Assembly: GCA_964550025.1 (NCBI GenBank)
Contig: CAZJYI010000016.1
Coordinates: 51,617 to 115,616, forward strand
Source of the DNA: CAZJYI01 sp964550025
GTDB lineage: Bacteria; Verrucomicrobiota; Kiritimatiellia; UBA8416; CAYOBW01
Length of the DNA: 64,000 bases
Direction: 5' to 3'
Shown here: positions 16,522 to 24,820 of the stretch, piece by piece
How positions within the stretch are numbered: the stretch's first letter is position 1
Layout: each line of letters begins with the position of its first letter
Program-made: the position numbers and the translations under genes
The notes under the pieces: generated by a model
Seen by the model: the letters and a program-made list of their open reading frames with translations, nothing else
Told to the model about the DNA's origin: nothing
The model's database searches: none

Positions 16522-17469
16522 TCAAGCTTTTTCACGTCCTTCCGACGTGGTCCTTTCCGCCTTTCCCCTCTCCCGTCTTCCGGCGGCGCGGCTACCTGTC
16601 CCGCCTCGACCATTTCCGCGTTCGGCTCCTTCCCCGCGACGGGGACGGCGTTTGCCCCGGCCCTTGTCGTTCCAGACCCTGTCTATGTCACCGGGCCCGC
16701 ACCGTACGATACGGTCGTCCTCGAGACGAACGGTCACGCGCTGACCAAGAATATCACGGCCGGTCACACAGCCCTGTCCTTCCCGGCACTGGACGCAGGA
16801 GCCCTCGCGCGGGAGATGGCGGGCATACTCCTTGTACTGCTCGAACTCGTAGCGCAGACAGCACTTGAGGCGGCCACACATGCCGTTGATGGCGCCCGGT
16901 GTCAGCGTCAGCCTCTGCGTCTTTGCCATCTTCACGTTGATCGACTCGAAATGCTGCAGCCAGGTACAGCAACACAGGCATCGTCCGCAGGGCCCGAGGC
17001 CGCCGATAATGGCCGCTTCGTCGCGAACGCCGATCTGGCGCATCTCGATGCGTGTGCGCAGTTCGGAGGAGAGATCCTTGACGAGCTGGCGGAAATCCAC
17101 GCGTTCCTCGGCAGAGAACTGGACGGTAAGTACGGCCCGGTCAAAGCTGTAGCGAACGCGAACCAGTCGCATGTTCAACTCGTACTTGGCTGCCTTGGCC
17201 TCGCACGTGCTCATGGCCATCTTGTTCATGAGGGCCGTCTCATCGGCCTTTGCGTGATCCTGCAGAGTCGCACAGCGCACGACTTTCGGCGCGTCGCTGT
17301 CTCGGCGCGCACCTTCGATGAGGTCCTCCAGCCGCAGGACGCGGCCGTACTCGCTGACGTTGCCCACCTGCACGATGCACTGATCACCTTCGTGCAGCGA
17401 CAGTTCTTCCGGAACGCAGCAGCTCAGATGCTGCGTATCATCTACTTCCACATATGCCACTCGCGGCAT
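16522..17469 (-). CDS. ricT: PSP1-domain protein, RicT/YaaT homologue
   Basis: A 315-residue protein with a PSP1 domain. In Bacillus, RicT (YaaT) forms the Y-complex that binds iron-sulfur clusters and adjusts RNase Y activity. The central region holds the conserved cysteine cluster G-P-C-G-R-C-L-C-C-C-T-W and, 40 residues on, N-G-M-C-G-R-L-K-C-C-L-R-Y-E. The last 60 residues are a low-complexity Arg/Gly/Lys tail that could contact RNA. ATG 17469 is chosen because GGGAGG lies eight bases before it; a start at 17478 is possible. The order tmk-holB-ricT on this strand matches that of Bacillus and many other bacteria, supporting the assignment. Confidence 0.88.
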   Translation of the reverse strand: MPRVAYVEVDDTQHLSCCVPEELSLHEGDQCIVQVGNVSEYGRVLRLEDLIEGARRDSDAPKVVRCATLQDHAKADETALMNKMAMSTCEAKAAKYELNMRLVRVRYSFDRAVLTVQFSAEERVDFRQLVKDLSSELRTRIEMRQIGVRDEAAIIGGLGPCGRCLCCCTWLQHFESINVKMAKTQRLTLTPGAINGMCGRLKCCLRYEFEQYKEYARHLPREGSCVQCREGQGCVTGRDILGQRVTVRLEDDRIVRCGPGDIDRVWNDKGRGKRRPRRGEGAERGNGRGGTGSRAAGRRERGKAERTTSEGREKA

Positions 17470-17491
17470 GACCCGCACCTCCCATGGAGAA

Positions 17492-17519
17492 GAGGTCAGC
17501 AGTCAGAGGTCAGAGGTCA
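17492..17519. repeat. Short heptamer array (GAGGTCA type), 4 units
   Basis: Four in-phase 7-mers, GAGGTCA, GCAGTCA, GAGGTCA and GAGGTCA, directly upstream of the ricT start, in the gap between holB and ricT. Confidence 0.7.
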
Positions 17520-17656
17520 GTGCAGGAAGTCGTGTCTCCTCCCTCACCTACTCGACATCCGGCGTACGACACTCCCTGGTCTTCAGTTCCAATGACTCAC
17601 GCCGTGGCTTCCGCACAGTCGGCGCAGAGCCCGCCAATCCAAACGCGGATACCCTA

Positions 17657-18625
17657 TCACACGAGGCGGCTGAAACCGAAGCTCAATACGTGATTCTCAG
17701 CCATGTTGCGTTCGAGCTGGGTGTTCATTTCCTCGACGACGGCCAGATTCCGTTTCGCCTGCCGGTAGTTCAGCGCGCCGGCCACCGCTTTCGTGTAGGC
17801 AGCCCGGTCGCCGTAGCGGAGCATTTCGTCCCCGGCCCCGCAGAGGCACAGCATGACATCGCGATACCACAGCAGGAGTCCCCGCATCAGGGCGGTCCGC
17901 AATTCCCGGTAGCGGGCGTTCGCGCGGGCCTGCAGAGTCTCGCTCACTTCCTCCGCATCCTCAGTGGCCGCCTCATCGACCACCTCGGCTTCAGCGGCTT
18001 TCTTCATGTCCCTCAGGAGCGCAGCCAGGCGTTCGGCACGCCCGAACGCGACGGCGGTGCCGCGGGGTACGCGCTCGCAGAGCAGGTCGAGCATCCTGCC
18101 GCGCCATTCCTCGGGCAGCTCGTCGGCGCCCCCCGAGATAGCGATGCGCTGGCAGCGCGAGACGATCGTGGGCAGCAGGAACTGCGGGCTGTCGGTCAGC
18201 AGGAAGAAGATGCTCCTGGGGGGAGGTTCTTCGAGCGTCTTGAGGAAGGCGTTGGCGGCGGCGAAGTTGCTGCCGGCGCTCCCGATCCGATCCGCCCCCA
18301 CGAACACCGCGGCCTTCCATCCGCCTTCGAACGACGTCTGGTAGATACGCCGTTCAACTTCGCGCACCTGGTCGATCGAAATGATGCGCGAGCGTTTCTG
18401 CGGTTCCACCCAGAGTACGTCGGGGTGCGTCCGGTCGGCGATACGGCGACATCCGGAGCACGTGCCGCAAGGTCTTTCGTCGGCGGAACAGAAGAGGAGC
18501 GAGAGCACCCGTGCCGCGAGAGGCAATCCGACAGCGCGCGGGGATGCGGCCACGAGGTAGGCCTGCGCCAGGCGGCCGGAGGCGTGGCTGTTGCGCAGCA
18601 GTTCGTATGCATCATCCGGTTTCAT
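17657..18625 (-). CDS. holB: DNA polymerase III delta' subunit (clamp-loader AAA+ protein)
   Basis: A 322-residue clamp-loader subunit. The N-terminal AAA+ region has a degenerate P-loop (no intact GKT/S), as usual for delta', followed by the zinc-module cysteines in C-S-A-D-E-R-P-C-G-T-C-S-G-C. The conserved R-I-I-S-I-D-Q-V-R-E and A-N-A-F-L-K-T-L-E-E-P-P stretches and the S-R-C motif (L-P-T-I-V-S-R-C-Q) contribute to ATP hydrolysis in trans. The C-terminal collar domain is helical. It lies between tmk and ricT, the classical arrangement. The ATG at 18625 is the only good start. The 339-base gap to tmk is filled by inverted and tandem repeats. Confidence 0.9.
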   Translation of the reverse strand: MKPDDAYELLRNSHASGRLAQAYLVAASPRAVGLPLAARVLSLLFCSADERPCGTCSGCRRIADRTHPDVLWVEPQKRSRIISIDQVREVERRIYQTSFEGGWKAAVFVGADRIGSAGSNFAAANAFLKTLEEPPPRSIFFLLTDSPQFLLPTIVSRCQRIAISGGADELPEEWRGRMLDLLCERVPRGTAVAFGRAERLAALLRDMKKAAEAEVVDEAATEDAEEVSETLQARANARYRELRTALMRGLLLWYRDVMLCLCGAGDEMLRYGDRAAYTKAVAGALNYRQAKRNLAVVEEMNTQLERNMAENHVLSFGFSRLV

Positions 18626-18669
18626 GGTCTCTTTTCTCCGCCTGTCCGTTCGTATGATTCACCATGCCA

Positions 18670-18689
18670 CCACCGGCCTTGTGCCGGTG
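18670..18689 (+). repeat. Left arm of a 20-bp inverted repeat
   Basis: Twenty bases, starting CCACCGGCC and ending GCCGGTG, perfectly complementary to 18828-18847. Each arm is also self-complementary (CACCGGC pairs with GCCGGTG around a short centre). The arms bound a 178-base segment upstream of holB. Confidence 0.85.
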
Positions 18690-18827
18690 CGGCGCATGAT
18701 TGTGCGTACGGCACAGCCCGATCCGCGTCGAGCCCGGAATCGCGCGACTAGAGCGCGGAGCTCGCTCCTCGCTCACACCGGTCTCAGAAGCCTGCGTCCT
18801 CGCCGCTCCCCCACCCCATCTCTGCTC

Positions 18828-18847
18828 CACCGGCACAAGGCCGGTGG
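18828..18847 (-). repeat. Right arm of a 20-bp inverted repeat
   Basis: Perfect reverse complement of 18670-18689. The enclosed 138 bases have no coding frame with similarity, so this may be a miniature inverted-repeat element or a pair of independent dispersed hairpins. Confidence 0.85.
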
Positions 18848-18849
18848 AG

Positions 18850-18980
18850 GCATCCGTCTTCCTCTCAACTCCCACTGATCACTGATCACCGATCACCCTC
18901 ATCCTGCGCCGAAGGCATCCGTCTTCCTCTCAACTCCCACTGATCACTGATCACTGACGACTGATCACTGATCACCCTCA
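18850..18980. repeat. Tandem 65-bp duplication containing two heptamer arrays
   Basis: A unit of about 65 bases, starting GCATCCGTCTTCC and ending CTGCGCCGAAG or CTGTGCCGAAG, occurs twice (from 18850 and from 18915). Each copy holds an ACTGATC heptamer array, three units in copy 1 (18874-18894) and five in copy 2 (18939-18973). The end of copy 2 overlaps the last codons and the stop of tmk. Confidence 0.88.
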
Positions 18981-19633
18981 TCCTGTGCCGAAGGCGGGGA
19001 CAGACATGGCTGCACGAGCTCCCAGACTTCGGCGGCCACGACGTCCTGCTCGCGATCCGTGTCGACAACGCGATACCGCTCGGGCCAGCGGGCGGCCAGT
19101 GCAAGGTACCCCTGGCGGACCTTCTCGTGGAATCCGATTTCTTCCCGCTCAAAGCGGTCGCGGCCGGTATTGGCGGCGGCGTTGCGCTCCTCGATGCGTT
19201 GGAAGCCTCGCCTGACGTCGATGTCCAGGAGGAGCGTCAGGTCGGGAACGGCGTCGCCAATGGCAAAGGCATTGATATCGATCATTCGCTCGACGTCGAA
19301 ACCGCGGCCGTACCCCTGGTAGCAGACGGTCGAATCGGCAAAGCGGTCACACAGCACGATGGCGCCCCGTTCGAGGGCCGGGAGGATTACGCGGCGTACG
19401 AGCTGCGCGCGGCTGGCCGTGAACAGGAGCACTTCGCATTCGGGGGCGATCGGTTCGCCCGAAGCATCGTGCTGCAGAATGTCCCGAATCGCCTCACCGG
19501 TAGGTGTCCCGCCCGGCTCGCGCGTCACCAGGACCTCGTACCCCATTCCCCGGAGGCCGTCCGCAAGACGCCGCGCCTGGGTCGATTTCCCGCTGCCTTC
19601 CGGCCCTTCGAACGTTATGAAGACCCCGCGCAT
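18965..19633 (-). CDS. tmk: Thymidylate kinase
   Basis: A 222-residue cytoplasmic kinase that phosphorylates dTMP to dTDP. The P-loop is F-E-G-P-E-G-S-G-K-S-T-Q near the N-terminus, followed by T-R-E-P-G-G-T-P and D-R-F-A-D-S-T-V-C-Y-Q-G-Y-G-R-G, with the catalytic D-R and LID-region features of the family. The last dozen residues (C-L-S-P-P-S-A-Q-D-E-G-D-Q) are encoded by the intergenic tandem repeat and are not family sequence, so the repeat appears to have replaced or extended the natural C-terminus. The start codon is one base from the cysS stop, indicating an ispF-cysS-tmk operon. Confidence 0.94.
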   Translation of the reverse strand: MRGVFITFEGPEGSGKSTQARRLADGLRGMGYEVLVTREPGGTPTGEAIRDILQHDASGEPIAPECEVLLFTASRAQLVRRVILPALERGAIVLCDRFADSTVCYQGYGRGFDVERMIDINAFAIGDAVPDLTLLLDIDVRRGFQRIEERNAAANTGRDRFEREEIGFHEKVRQGYLALAARWPERYRVVDTDREQDVVAAEVWELVQPCLSPPSAQDEGDQ

Positions 19634-19634
19634 T

Positions 19635-21029
19635 CTATCTCTTCTTCACCTTCTGCCCATCGGGCGTATCGCGGATCTCCCATCCCATTTCACCCAGGGC
19701 GTCGCGTATGCGGTCGGACTCGGCCCAATCCCGCTCGGTGCGGGCAGCCTGGCGCTGTTCGAGCAGGGCGAGGACCTCCGGCGGCGTTTCCGCCTCCTCG
19801 GGTTCGAGCACCCCGAGCACGGTATCGAACCGTGCCAGCAGGGCAACAACCGCCGATGCCTGTTCGGCATCGAGCTCACCCGCATCCGCGGTCCGGTTAC
19901 CCGCGTGCAGCAGTGCGAAGACCGCCGCCAGGGCTTCGGGGACGTTGAGGTCGTCATCCATCCCGCTTTCAAAGTCCTGCTGCGCCTTGACCGCATAGTC
20001 GGGAGGCGCACCGGCAGCCGCCGTGCCGGCCAGCCCGCGCATACGCACGGTGAAATCGTCCAGCCGGGCCAGGGCCGCGCGCGCGGCATCCAGCGCATCG
20101 AAGGTGAAGTTCAGGGTCTGGCGGTACTGCGCCGAGATGAGGAGATAGCGGATTTCCCTCCCCGAGTACCCCTTGTCGCGGATCTGACGCAAGGTGAAGA
20201 AGTTGCCGAGGGATTTGGCCATTTTCTTGCCCTCGACGATCAGGTGCGCGCAATGCATCCAGTAGCGCACAAAGGTCTTTCCGCTTGCCGCCTCGCTCTG
20301 GGCGATCTCGTCCTCGTGGTGCGGGAAGATGTTGTCCACGCCGCCGGTGTGGAGGTCAAAGCTCTCCCCCAGGTACTTAGAGCTCATGGCGGAGCACTCG
20401 ATATGCCAGCCGGGGCGACCGCGTCCCCACGGCGAATCCCAGGCCACGTCGCCGTCACCTTCGGACCATGCCTTCCAGAGGGCGAAATCGGCGAGGTTCT
20501 CCTTTTCGTACTCGTCCTGGGTCACGCGTGCACCGGCCCGAAGCCCGTCGCGATCGAGGTGGGCGAGCTTTCCGTAGTCCTCGAATTTGGCAATACTGAA
20601 GTAGACCGACCCGTCATCGGACTGGTAGGCGTAGCCCTTGTCGAACAGCGTCCGGATCAGCGCGATCATCTCGTCGACGTGGTCGGTCGCCGCGGGGTAG
20701 TGCTCCGCCGGCTCGACATTCAAGGCCTTGAGGTCCTCAAAGAACCCCTCCTTGAACGGACGCGTGTACGCGTCCAGCGCCACGCCCTTTTCGCGCGATC
20801 CCCGGATGGTCTTGTCGTCCACGTCGGTCAGGTTCATGACCTGCGTGACGCGGAAACCCGAGTACTTGATGTAGCGGCGCAACAGGTCTTCGAACACGTA
20901 GGCGCGGTAGTTGCCGATGTGCGCATAGTCGTAGACGGTCGGGCCGCAGGTGTACATCCGCACGTGGCCTTCTTCCAGGGGGACAAGCTCCTCTGCCTGC
21001 CGGGTCATGGTGTTAAAGACTCTCATCAT
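19635..21029 (-). CDS. cysS: Cysteinyl-tRNA synthetase
   Basis: A 464-residue class I aminoacyl-tRNA synthetase. The zinc-binding and active-site start is M-Y-T-C-G-P-T-V-Y-D, the HIGH motif appears as Y-A-H-I-G-N, a second zinc ligand lies in G-W-H-I-E-C-S-A-M, H-H-E-D-E-I-A-Q-S-E is present, and the KMSKS loop reads K-M-A-K-S-L-G-N. The C-terminal helical domain ends K-V-K-K-R. The start at ATG 21029 overlaps the ispF stop (ATGATGA) and GGGGAG precedes it by about five bases; ATG 21026 is an alternative. A much longer upstream frame is an antisense-like shadow of ispF and is not part of the protein. Confidence 0.95.
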   Translation of the reverse strand: MMRVFNTMTRQAEELVPLEEGHVRMYTCGPTVYDYAHIGNYRAYVFEDLLRRYIKYSGFRVTQVMNLTDVDDKTIRGSREKGVALDAYTRPFKEGFFEDLKALNVEPAEHYPAATDHVDEMIALIRTLFDKGYAYQSDDGSVYFSIAKFEDYGKLAHLDRDGLRAGARVTQDEYEKENLADFALWKAWSEGDGDVAWDSPWGRGRPGWHIECSAMSSKYLGESFDLHTGGVDNIFPHHEDEIAQSEAASGKTFVRYWMHCAHLIVEGKKMAKSLGNFFTLRQIRDKGYSGREIRYLLISAQYRQTLNFTFDALDAARAALARLDDFTVRMRGLAGTAAAGAPPDYAVKAQQDFESGMDDDLNVPEALAAVFALLHAGNRTADAGELDAEQASAVVALLARFDTVLGVLEPEEAETPPEVLALLEQRQAARTERDWAESDRIRDALGEMGWEIRDTPDGQKVKKR

Positions 21030-21523
21030 GTCATCTCCCCTTCCGGGCCGGTCTGCTCGACCGTCGCTATGGCCATGGCGCCGATGCCTTCTTCGCGGCC
21101 GAATGCGCCCATTCTCTCCACGGTTGTCGCCTTGACGGAAACACGCTCCGCCGGAATGCCCATCGCCTCCGCCAGGTTCGCCCGCATATCGTCGATGTGC
21201 GGAGCCAGCTTCGGACGCTGCGCAATCACCGTGGCGTCCACGTTGACGATGCGCGCATCGGTGGAGCGCACGATTGACGCCACCTCGGCAAGGAGGTGGA
21301 GACTGCACGCATCCTTCCAGGCCGGATCGGTATCGGGAAAATGCCGCCCGATATCCCCTTCGGCGACGGCCCCCAGGAGCGCGTCCGAAATCGCGTGGCA
21401 CAACACGTCCGCGTCGGAATGCCCGGCCAGACCCAGTGTGTGCGCGATGTGCACCCCGCCGAGGACCAGTTTCCGGCCCGCGGCAAACCGATGCGCGTCA
21501 AAACCTATGCCGTTGCGGTACAT
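21026..21523 (-). CDS. ispF: 2-C-methyl-D-erythritol 2,4-cyclodiphosphate synthase
   Basis: A 165-residue enzyme of the non-mevalonate isoprenoid pathway, active as a trimer with a bound divalent metal. The family N-terminus R-N-G-I-G-F-D-A-H-R-F provides metal ligands D and H, followed by L-G-G-V-x-I, G-L-A-G-H-S-D-A-D-V-L-x-H-A-I-x-D-A-L-L-G and D-I-G-x-H-F-P-D-T-D. The C-terminal V-S-V-K-A-T-T-V-E-R-M-G-A-F-G-R-E-E-G-I-G is intact. ATG 21523 starts the family sequence; the open frame continues upstream with unrelated residues. First gene of the ispF-cysS-tmk transcript. Confidence 0.95.
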   Translation of the reverse strand: MYRNGIGFDAHRFAAGRKLVLGGVHIAHTLGLAGHSDADVLCHAISDALLGAVAEGDIGRHFPDTDPAWKDACSLHLLAEVASIVRSTDARIVNVDATVIAQRPKLAPHIDDMRANLAEAMGIPAERVSVKATTVERMGAFGREEGIGAMAIATVEQTGPEGEMT

Positions 21524-21660
21524 CACTTTCTGCAATCCGAGCGCGCATGCTACCGGAAGGCATGGAGCCGCACAAACATTTTCCGTGCGGACAAACACGG
21601 AACGTACCACGGAACACACAGCGCAGCATAGCCGCAACCAAACGGGAATGTTGGACAGGA

Positions 21661-21749
21661 TTAACAGGATCTACAGGATAACCCTTCCCATCCCGTACAT
21701 CCTGTAAATCGTGTCAAGAAAACACGGTTTTGGCGGGTTGTAGTACGGA
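21661..21749. repeat. Dispersed intergenic repeat, copy 2
   Basis: Matches 8851-8937 over about 85 bases with scattered differences. Its left end carries three 9-base tandem units (AGGATTAAC, AGGATCTAC, AGGATAACC, from 21657). Confidence 0.7.
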
Positions 21750-21811
21750 AAGGCACGGAGGGGGGAGAGTCACGGACGGCAGGTGTGATCGCTACTAAGC
21801 GGTCCTTGGGA

Positions 21812-21887
21812 CGATTGGTGAGAGGGAGGAGTGGGATTACGATCGGGGAAGGGAACGGCGATTCTCACCGATCGTAATCGCACTCTC
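21812..21887. repeat. ATTACGAT inverted-repeat element, copy A
   Basis: A block GTGGGATTACGATCGGGG (21831-21848) is followed 20 bases later by CCGATCGTAATCGCAC, its imperfect reverse complement (21868-21883). Both halves recur in the opposite order at 46004-46095. No coding frame is recognised in the 436-base gap between cysE and ispF other than these repeats. Confidence 0.7.
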
Positions 21888-21959
21888 TTGCGCCCCGATC
21901 GCCGTGGTCCAATCTCACGTTTGGTTGCGGCTGCGCTGCCTGTCTGGCGGGGAATCCGG

Positions 21960-22931
21960 TCAGATCCCGGCGCCGAAGTCGTCCCATGGGCCGTCGGCCT
22001 TCTTCCACGTGCCGTCGGCCTGCCGGACGAGGGGTGTGGGCTGCGCGTTGTAGACAACGGAACCCGCCGGAACGGAGTGCGTCAGCCAGACGTTCCCCCC
22101 GATCACCGAGCCGTGCCCGATCACGGTGTCGCCGCCGAGAATGGTCGCGCCGGCGTAGATGACGACGTTGTCGCCCACGTCGGGGTGGCGTTTGATGCCC
22201 TTGATCAGGCGCCCTTCTTCGTCCTTTTCGAAGCTCAGCGCGCCCAGCGTGACGCCCTGGTACAGCTTGACGTTCTTCCCGATCGAGCAGGTTTCTCCGA
22301 TAACGACGCCCGTTCCGTGGTCGATAAAGAAGCCCGGTCCGATTTCGGCCCCAGGGTGGATGTCGATACCGGTTCGCGAATGCGCCTGCTCGGACATGAT
22401 GCGCGGGATCAGCGGCACCTTTCCCTTGCAGAGGATGTGTGCGATGCGGTGAGTCACGATGGCCTGCAAGCCGGGATAGCTCATCACGACTTCCATCGTC
22501 GAGGGCGCGGCCGGGTCGCCCTCGTAGGCCGCCAGGATATCCTCCTGTATCAGACGCTGCACGCCCGGGAGCTCCCGCAGCAGGTCGGCTACGGCGTCGT
22601 CGGCTTTCTCGCCGCACTTGTCGCAATCATCGCATTCGCGGATCGTGCACTCGTATTCGAAGGCGTGCCGCACCTGTTCCCGCAGCGTGGCCGCCGTGAT
22701 GCGCAGTTCCTCCTCCAGGCTGTTGCGCAGCCAGTCGTGCCGCTCGGGGTCGAGGCCGTGGCACCCCGGGAAGAGCACGGCGACCAGCCGGTCGAGGACA
22801 TCGAGAACGGCTCGTTGACCTGCCAGGTGCAGGCCCTTGGCGGTGTTCGCCCCGAAGGGACACGTACTGCAGTGCGCCAGCCCGCGGACCAGGTCCGGCA
22901 TCATTTGGCTCACCCGCTCATTCAGATTCAT
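21960..22931 (-). CDS. cysE: Serine O-acetyltransferase
   Basis: A 323-residue enzyme that makes O-acetylserine, the carbon skeleton for cysteine. The C-terminal left-handed beta-helix is clear: H-P-G-A-E-I-G-P-G-F-F-I-D-H-G-T-G-V-V-I-G-E-T, then V-K-L-Y-Q-G-V-T-L-G-A-L and R-H-P-D-V-G-D-N-V-V-I-Y-A-G-A-T-I-L-G-G. The N-terminal helical part is long, like the extended CysE/EpsC forms, and includes a cysteine-rich insert (C-x5-C-x2-C-x2-C near residues 110-125) that could bind metal. ATG 22931 opens M-N-L-N-E-R-V. It begins 14 bases after the metX-metW gene ends, on the same strand, so sulfur amino-acid synthesis genes are grouped here. Confidence 0.93.
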   Translation of the reverse strand: MNLNERVSQMMPDLVRGLAHCSTCPFGANTAKGLHLAGQRAVLDVLDRLVAVLFPGCHGLDPERHDWLRNSLEEELRITAATLREQVRHAFEYECTIRECDDCDKCGEKADDAVADLLRELPGVQRLIQEDILAAYEGDPAAPSTMEVVMSYPGLQAIVTHRIAHILCKGKVPLIPRIMSEQAHSRTGIDIHPGAEIGPGFFIDHGTGVVIGETCSIGKNVKLYQGVTLGALSFEKDEEGRLIKGIKRHPDVGDNVVIYAGATILGGDTVIGHGSVIGGNVWLTHSVPAGSVVYNAQPTPLVRQADGTWKKADGPWDDFGAGI

Positions 22932-22945
22932 AGCCGTTCCTCCGG

Positions 22946-24820
22946 TCAGTCGGACGCACCGCGCGCAGAGCGGCACCCGTCCCCGGCGCCGACGGTGGTC
23001 CCCTGCCCCTCGCGCCGGTCATCCGTCCGCGCGATTTTCACCAGTACGCGGTCGGCACCCAGGTTGCACAACCGCAAGGAAGTGAGCATACGGTCCGTCA
23101 CTCCCGCCGTCACGCATACAATGTCCAGTATGCGAATTCCTTCCTCGCGGCACAGCGCCACGAAGTCGCGCAGCGTGAAGAGGTGGATGTTGGGCGTATC
23201 GTACCAGGCGAACGGGAGGGAGCGGCCTACGGGCATACACCCTTTCAACAGGAGGGCGGCCCGGTGGGACCACTTGCCGAAGTTCGGGAAGCTGACGATC
23301 CCTTCCCGGGCGACGCGCAGCAGTTCCCGCAACACGAGCCTGGGACGGCGCACGACCTGCAGGGTTTCACTCAGCACCGCGTAGTCATAGGCGCCGTCAG
23401 GAACCATGGCCAGACCGGCGTCGATGTCCCCCTGGAAAACGTCGTGCCCCCGGTCAATGACCTCGATCACGTGGCGGATGTCGATATCGACGCCGATCCC
23501 AGCGACCTGACGTCGTTCGGCAAGCAACGTGAGCAGCTCCCCGCTTCCGCAGCCCAGGTCCAGGACGCTGGCGCCGGGGCGGATCATATCGAGGATGATG
23601 CCGTATTCCTTCATCCTGGTCTCCGGGGACACGTAGGCGCTCTCCGGTCCTGAAGCAGGCACGGCATCGGGCACACGCGCTCGCCACTCGCCGACCCACG
23701 GCAGGAAGGCGCGCACGACCTCGGACAGGTGCTCGATGTCGACCAGGAAAGCGTCGTGCCCGTGGGGCGCGTACAGGTTGCAATACGAGAGGCGCTTCCC
23801 GGCACGCAACAGGGCACTGGCCACTTCCACGGACTGCTCGGGCGGGAACAGCCAGTCGGCGCTCAGGGCGACCACGAGCAACTTGGCCCGTATGGCGGCA
23901 AAGGCGCGCTCCAGACTGCCGTAGCGCTCGGTGAGATCATAGTCGTCCATGGCCTCCGTGATGCACAGGTAGGAGTTGGCATCAAAGCGCTGCACGAACT
24001 TCTCTCCCTGGTAATCCAGATAGCTCTCCACCTGGAATGCCGCGCCCTGGTCCGCGTTGGTCCGACCGCGGCCGAACTTCTGATCCATCATGCCGGGCGA
24101 CAGGTAGGTGATGTGGCCCACATAGCGCGCCTGCGCCAATCCGCGCACGGGCGCCTTGCCCGTGCCGTAGTAGTCGCCCTGCGCCCAATCGGGATCCGAG
24201 CGAATCGCGCGCCGCCCGACGACGTCGAAGGCCAGCGCCTGGGCGGAAAGGGACGGGGCGGACGCGATGCAGATGCAGCGCTGAACGGTCTCGGGGTACG
24301 ACAGTGCCCACTCCAGGGCCTGCATGCCGCCCATGGACCCTCCGACGGCAGCCGCAACGCGAGCGATGTTCAGGTGTTTCAGCAGCAACAGATGAACGCG
24401 GACGAGATCGCCGATCGTGATCCTCGGGAACGCCGATCCGTAGGGCCGTCCCGTCTCCGGGTTTGTCGAGGATGGGCCCGTCGTCCCCTTGCACCCGCCG
24501 AGGATGTTGGCGCAGATGACGTGGTAGTGGTTCGTGTCGATGCCCTTGCCGGGGCCGACCATGTCGTCCCACCACCCGCGCGTCTTTTCGTCGGCCGGAT
24601 CGTGGTAGCCGGCCACGTGCGCGTCGCCCGTCAAGGCGTGACAGATGAAGATGGCGTTGTCGCGCCCGGGCGACAGCTCGCCGTAGGTCTCGTACGCGAC
24701 CTCCAGCTCGGGCAGCCGTCCGCCGTGCTGGAGTTCCAGCCCGTCGGGAGGCAGCGCTATGCGGGCAATCTGCGTCTCGACGACGCCGACGCCGTCGCTG
24801 GGTGTTGCGTCACTCGTCAT
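22946..24820 (-). CDS. metX-metW: Homoserine O-acetyltransferase fused to MetW
   Basis: A 624-residue fusion. Residues 1 to about 400 are MetX, an alpha/beta hydrolase-fold acyltransferase of methionine synthesis. The nucleophile elbow is G-G-S162-M-G-G-M-Q, the acid lies in S-A-D-W-L-F-P-P-E-Q and the histidine in H-G-H-D-A-F-L. The early motifs H-A-L-T-G-D-A-H-V-A and G-G-C-K-G-T-T-G-P are intact. Residues from about 405 are MetW, a SAM-methyltransferase-like domain with V-L-D-L-G-C-G-S-G near 418-426. MetW commonly partners MetX as a neighbouring gene, so a single chain fits a functional complex. ATG 24820 overlaps the cutA stop (ATGA), giving a cutA-metXW-cysE operon. Confidence 0.93.
   Translation of the reverse strand: MTSDATPSDGVGVVETQIARIALPPDGLELQHGGRLPELEVAYETYGELSPGRDNAIFICHALTGDAHVAGYHDPADEKTRGWWDDMVGPGKGIDTNHYHVICANILGGCKGTTGPSSTNPETGRPYGSAFPRITIGDLVRVHLLLLKHLNIARVAAAVGGSMGGMQALEWALSYPETVQRCICIASAPSLSAQALAFDVVGRRAIRSDPDWAQGDYYGTGKAPVRGLAQARYVGHITYLSPGMMDQKFGRGRTNADQGAAFQVESYLDYQGEKFVQRFDANSYLCITEAMDDYDLTERYGSLERAFAAIRAKLLVVALSADWLFPPEQSVEVASALLRAGKRLSYCNLYAPHGHDAFLVDIEHLSEVVRAFLPWVGEWRARVPDAVPASGPESAYVSPETRMKEYGIILDMIRPGASVLDLGCGSGELLTLLAERRQVAGIGVDIDIRHVIEVIDRGHDVFQGDIDAGLAMVPDGAYDYAVLSETLQVVRRPRLVLRELLRVAREGIVSFPNFGKWSHRAALLLKGCMPVGRSLPFAWYDTPNIHLFTLRDFVALCREEGIRILDIVCVTAGVTDRMLTSLRLCNLGADRVLVKIARTDDRREGQGTTVGAGDGCRSARGASD

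Noticed and set aside
17468..18751. A 427-codon plus-strand open frame
   Set aside because: Antisense to holB, whose zinc and AAA+ motifs are clear.
19359..21707. A 782-codon plus-strand open frame across cysS and ispF
   Set aside because: It is antisense to two well-conserved genes and has no similarity of its own.
21831..23384. A 517-codon plus-strand open frame
   Set aside because: Antisense to cysE and metX-metW; composition is that of a mirror frame.
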